A DNA stretch of 55,303 nt from Planctomycetota bacterium (GTDB lineage Bacteria > Planctomycetota > Planctomycetia > Pirellulales > Lacipirellulaceae), in the NCBI GenBank assembly GCA_003576855.1, contig QEVI01000003.1, positions 1 to 55,303 of the forward strand. The letters are read 5' to 3'. The first letter of the stretch is position 1; every line of letters begins with the position of its first letter. Below are positions 54,139-55,303 of the stretch, in pieces. The notes beneath the pieces were generated by a model. The model worked only from the letters and a program-made list of their open reading frames with translations, made no database searches and was not told the origin of the DNA. A program made the position numbers and the translations under genes.

Positions 54139-54930
54139 TCAGGCGGCGACGAGAGGCAACAGGGCCCGATGTAACTGGGGCGTCGAGGCCGCCAGGTAAT
54201 CCGCAGCGGCGACGTCGAACGGCCGGCCGTCGGCCCCGGTGGCGACGCCGCCGGCCTCGCGGATCAGCAAAATGCCCGCCGCGGCGTCCCAGGGGTGGAT
54301 TTCGTGCGCCCAATGGGCATCGAGCCGACCGCTGGCGACGTACGCCAAGTTGAGCGCCGCCGAGCCGGTGCGTCGAATTGCCTGGCAGCGGCGGGCCGCC
54401 CGCAGAAACGCCTTCAAATCGGGGGAATCGTCTACCAAGTGCGCCGGGAAACTGATCGCCGCCAGGCACTCCTCGAGCGATTGAACCCGGCTGACGGCCA
54501 TCGGCTCGCCGTTCAGCGTGGCGCCGCGGCCCACCGCCGCCGCAAAGCACTCGCGCCGCTCCGGATCGAGCACCACGCCCGCCCGCAATTGCCCGTGGCA
54601 GGCCACGGCGATCGAGACGGCAAAGCAGGGAATCCCATGGGCGTAGTTCGTCGTGCCGTCCAGCGGGTCGATGATCCAGCAATATGGACGCAACAAATCC
54701 TCGGGCGTGGGGGCCTCCTCCCCGAGCATGCCGTGGTCCGGGAACCGCCCGCGGATAACCTCGCGGATGGCCCGTTCGGAGGCGAGATCGGCGTCCGTCA
54801 CCAGGTCGCGCGGGGCTTTCTGCCGGCACTGGAACCGTCCCCGCCAGGCAAGCAGCTCCTCGGCGCCGGCGCGGGCGGCCTCTTCGCAGACGGCCAGCAA
54901 TTGGTCGGGCGTGGGAGTCATGGGGGGCAT
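54139..54930 (-). CDS. Inositol monophosphatase family protein
   Basis: The protein has about 263 residues. The FIG/IMPase metal sites are DLVTDADLASE, GEE in MLGEEAPTPE, WIIDPLDGTTNYAHG (the family signature) and HPWDAAAGILLIREAGG. It dephosphorylates a small sugar phosphate, inositol phosphate or PAP; the substrate is not fixed by sequence. The start is ATG at 54930 or 54921, without a clear Shine-Dalgarno. It is transcribed toward the large envelope genes but is separated from them by more than 200 bases. Confidence 0.92.
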   Translation of the reverse strand: MPPMTPTPDQLLAVCEEAARAGAEELLAWRGRFQCRQKAPRDLVTDADLASERAIREVIRGRFPDHGMLGEEAPTPEDLLRPYCWIIDPLDGTTNYAHGIPCFAVSIAVACHGQLRAGVVLDPERRECFAAAVGRGATLNGEPMAVSRVQSLEECLAAISFPAHLVDDSPDLKAFLRAARRCQAIRRTGSAALNLAYVASGRLDAHWAHEIHPWDAAAGILLIREAGGVATGADGRPFDVAAADYLAASTPQLHRALLPLVAA

Positions 54931-55059
54931 TGTGGCAAACGTTGCGCCTGGGGCAAGCTTTAGCGACGCAAAACTTTGCCAGTTAAGTAGTAGCGGCAAA
55001 CCGTGACAGATCGTCGGCCGATCGGCCTAAACTTTCTGGCCAAGAAGGCGAACAAATGC

Positions 55060-55087
55060 TGGACATGAGTCAGAAAATAAGTATGAT
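55060..55087 (+). promoter_or_regulatory. Sigma-70-type promoter of the small RNA candidate
   Basis: TGGACA (55060-55065) and TATGAT (55082-55087) are separated by 16 bases, with an A-rich spacer. Each hexamer differs from consensus at one position. The expected start is near 55094. No ORF follows before the terminator. Confidence 0.65.
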
Positions 55088-55093
55088 CACTGG

Positions 55094-55253
55094 TGAACGA
55101 AGAGAGAGCGGGCTTAGGAGTCTGTCAGCATTACCGATCGCAAGACTGCGGTAGGCAATTGACTGATTTCTCTTTATCCCCCCACACAGACCTTCCTGGC
55201 CTCTTCTCTGTTCCGGCCCCGTCGCTTCACCTCGGTGAACGGCGGGGTTTTTT
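55094..55253 (+). ncRNA. Structured small RNA candidate (6S-like shape)
   Basis: The unit has a promoter and a terminator, no ORF and a long closing helix. Bases 55095-55108 pair with 55201-55213 (with small bulges), and 55116-55125 pair with 55186-55197. Inside is a hairpin 55132-55136 with 55149-55153. On the 3' side a large unpaired stretch (about 55166-55185, U/C-rich) remains. A long rod with one big asymmetric bubble is the plan of 6S RNA, the RNA polymerase-binding regulator. The length (about 120-160 bases) is short for 6S and I cannot match conserved sequence, so the class is open. Confidence 0.5.
55217..55253 (+). terminator. Rho-independent terminator of the small RNA candidate
   Basis: The stem CCCCG-TCG...TTCACC pairs with GGTGAA-CGG-CGGGG, with one G:T pair and one bulge. 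Six T follow at 55248-55253. After it, 55254-55303 hold nothing I can assign. Confidence 0.9.
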
Positions 55254-55303
55254 GTTGCGCTCCGTAGCGACGCCCCGTGGCCATGGAATACGATGCCGGG
55301 CGA

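Overview
The window is a GC-rich bacterial chromosome segment that looks planctomycetal, probably Pirellulales-like. Indicators are a prepilin-type DUF1559 protein, formylglycine-type sulfatases next to a TAT-exported Gfo/Idh/MocA oxidoreductase, a redoxin/haem c/copper-monooxygenase fusion, a thioredoxin-trypsin fusion, very large secreted proteins, and dispersed intergenic repeats. The lineage is inferred; there is no rRNA in the window. I saw no tRNA, CRISPR array, prophage or insertion sequence.

Layout. 1-5.6 kb: a cut-off sulfatase, then housekeeping genes (membrane PIN-TRAM protein, dGTPase-like HD hydrolase, HIT protein, ScpA, RNase Z-like MBL hydrolase). 5.8-11.5 kb: a catabolic/secreted set (FAD oxidoreductase, sulfatase, Gfo/Idh/MocA protein, alpha/beta hydrolase). 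11.9-29 kb: a stress and signalling island. It holds small membrane or envelope proteins (DUF4142-like, YflT-like, CsbD, DUF1328, YqjD-like, holin-X-like, BON, an AI-2E-type permease, a coiled-coil lipoprotein) and a metallothionein-like protein. Set among them are a seven-PAS hybrid histidine kinase, an NtrC-type sigma-54 activator and a free Hpt protein. 29-44 kb: TPR lipoprotein, DUF1559 pseudopilin-like protein, redox/copper fusion, a cytosine-5 DNA methyltransferase with Vsr, MetG, the thioredoxin-protease fusion, a RidA-like protein, HisI, a short GT2-like protein and a helix-turn-helix protein. 44-54 kb: two translationally coupled giant envelope proteins (about 1075 and 2163 aa), then an inositol-monophosphatase-like gene. 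55.06-55.25 kb: a promoter-to-terminator unit with no ORF, probably a structured small RNA.

The most interesting proposal is that the 11.8-28.3 kb island is one sigma-54 regulon with its own phosphorelay. Seven intergenic sites have GG-N10-GC spacing and close matches to the -24/-12 consensus. Each points at a stress-type gene or operon. The kinase (ending in a receiver), the Hpt protein and the NtrC-type activator would form a His-Asp-His-Asp chain feeding these promoters. The sites and domains are visible in the sequence; the wiring is inference.

A second proposal is that the giant genes are three copies of one module of roughly 1080 residues: signal peptide, long beta-rich ectodomain, C-terminal membrane segments. 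One copy is a separate gene and two are fused, with a buried signal-peptide-like segment at the join. The separate copy carries an apparent one-base loss in a T5 run.

All coordinates and motif readings were made by eye. No alignments, structure predictions or database searches were run.
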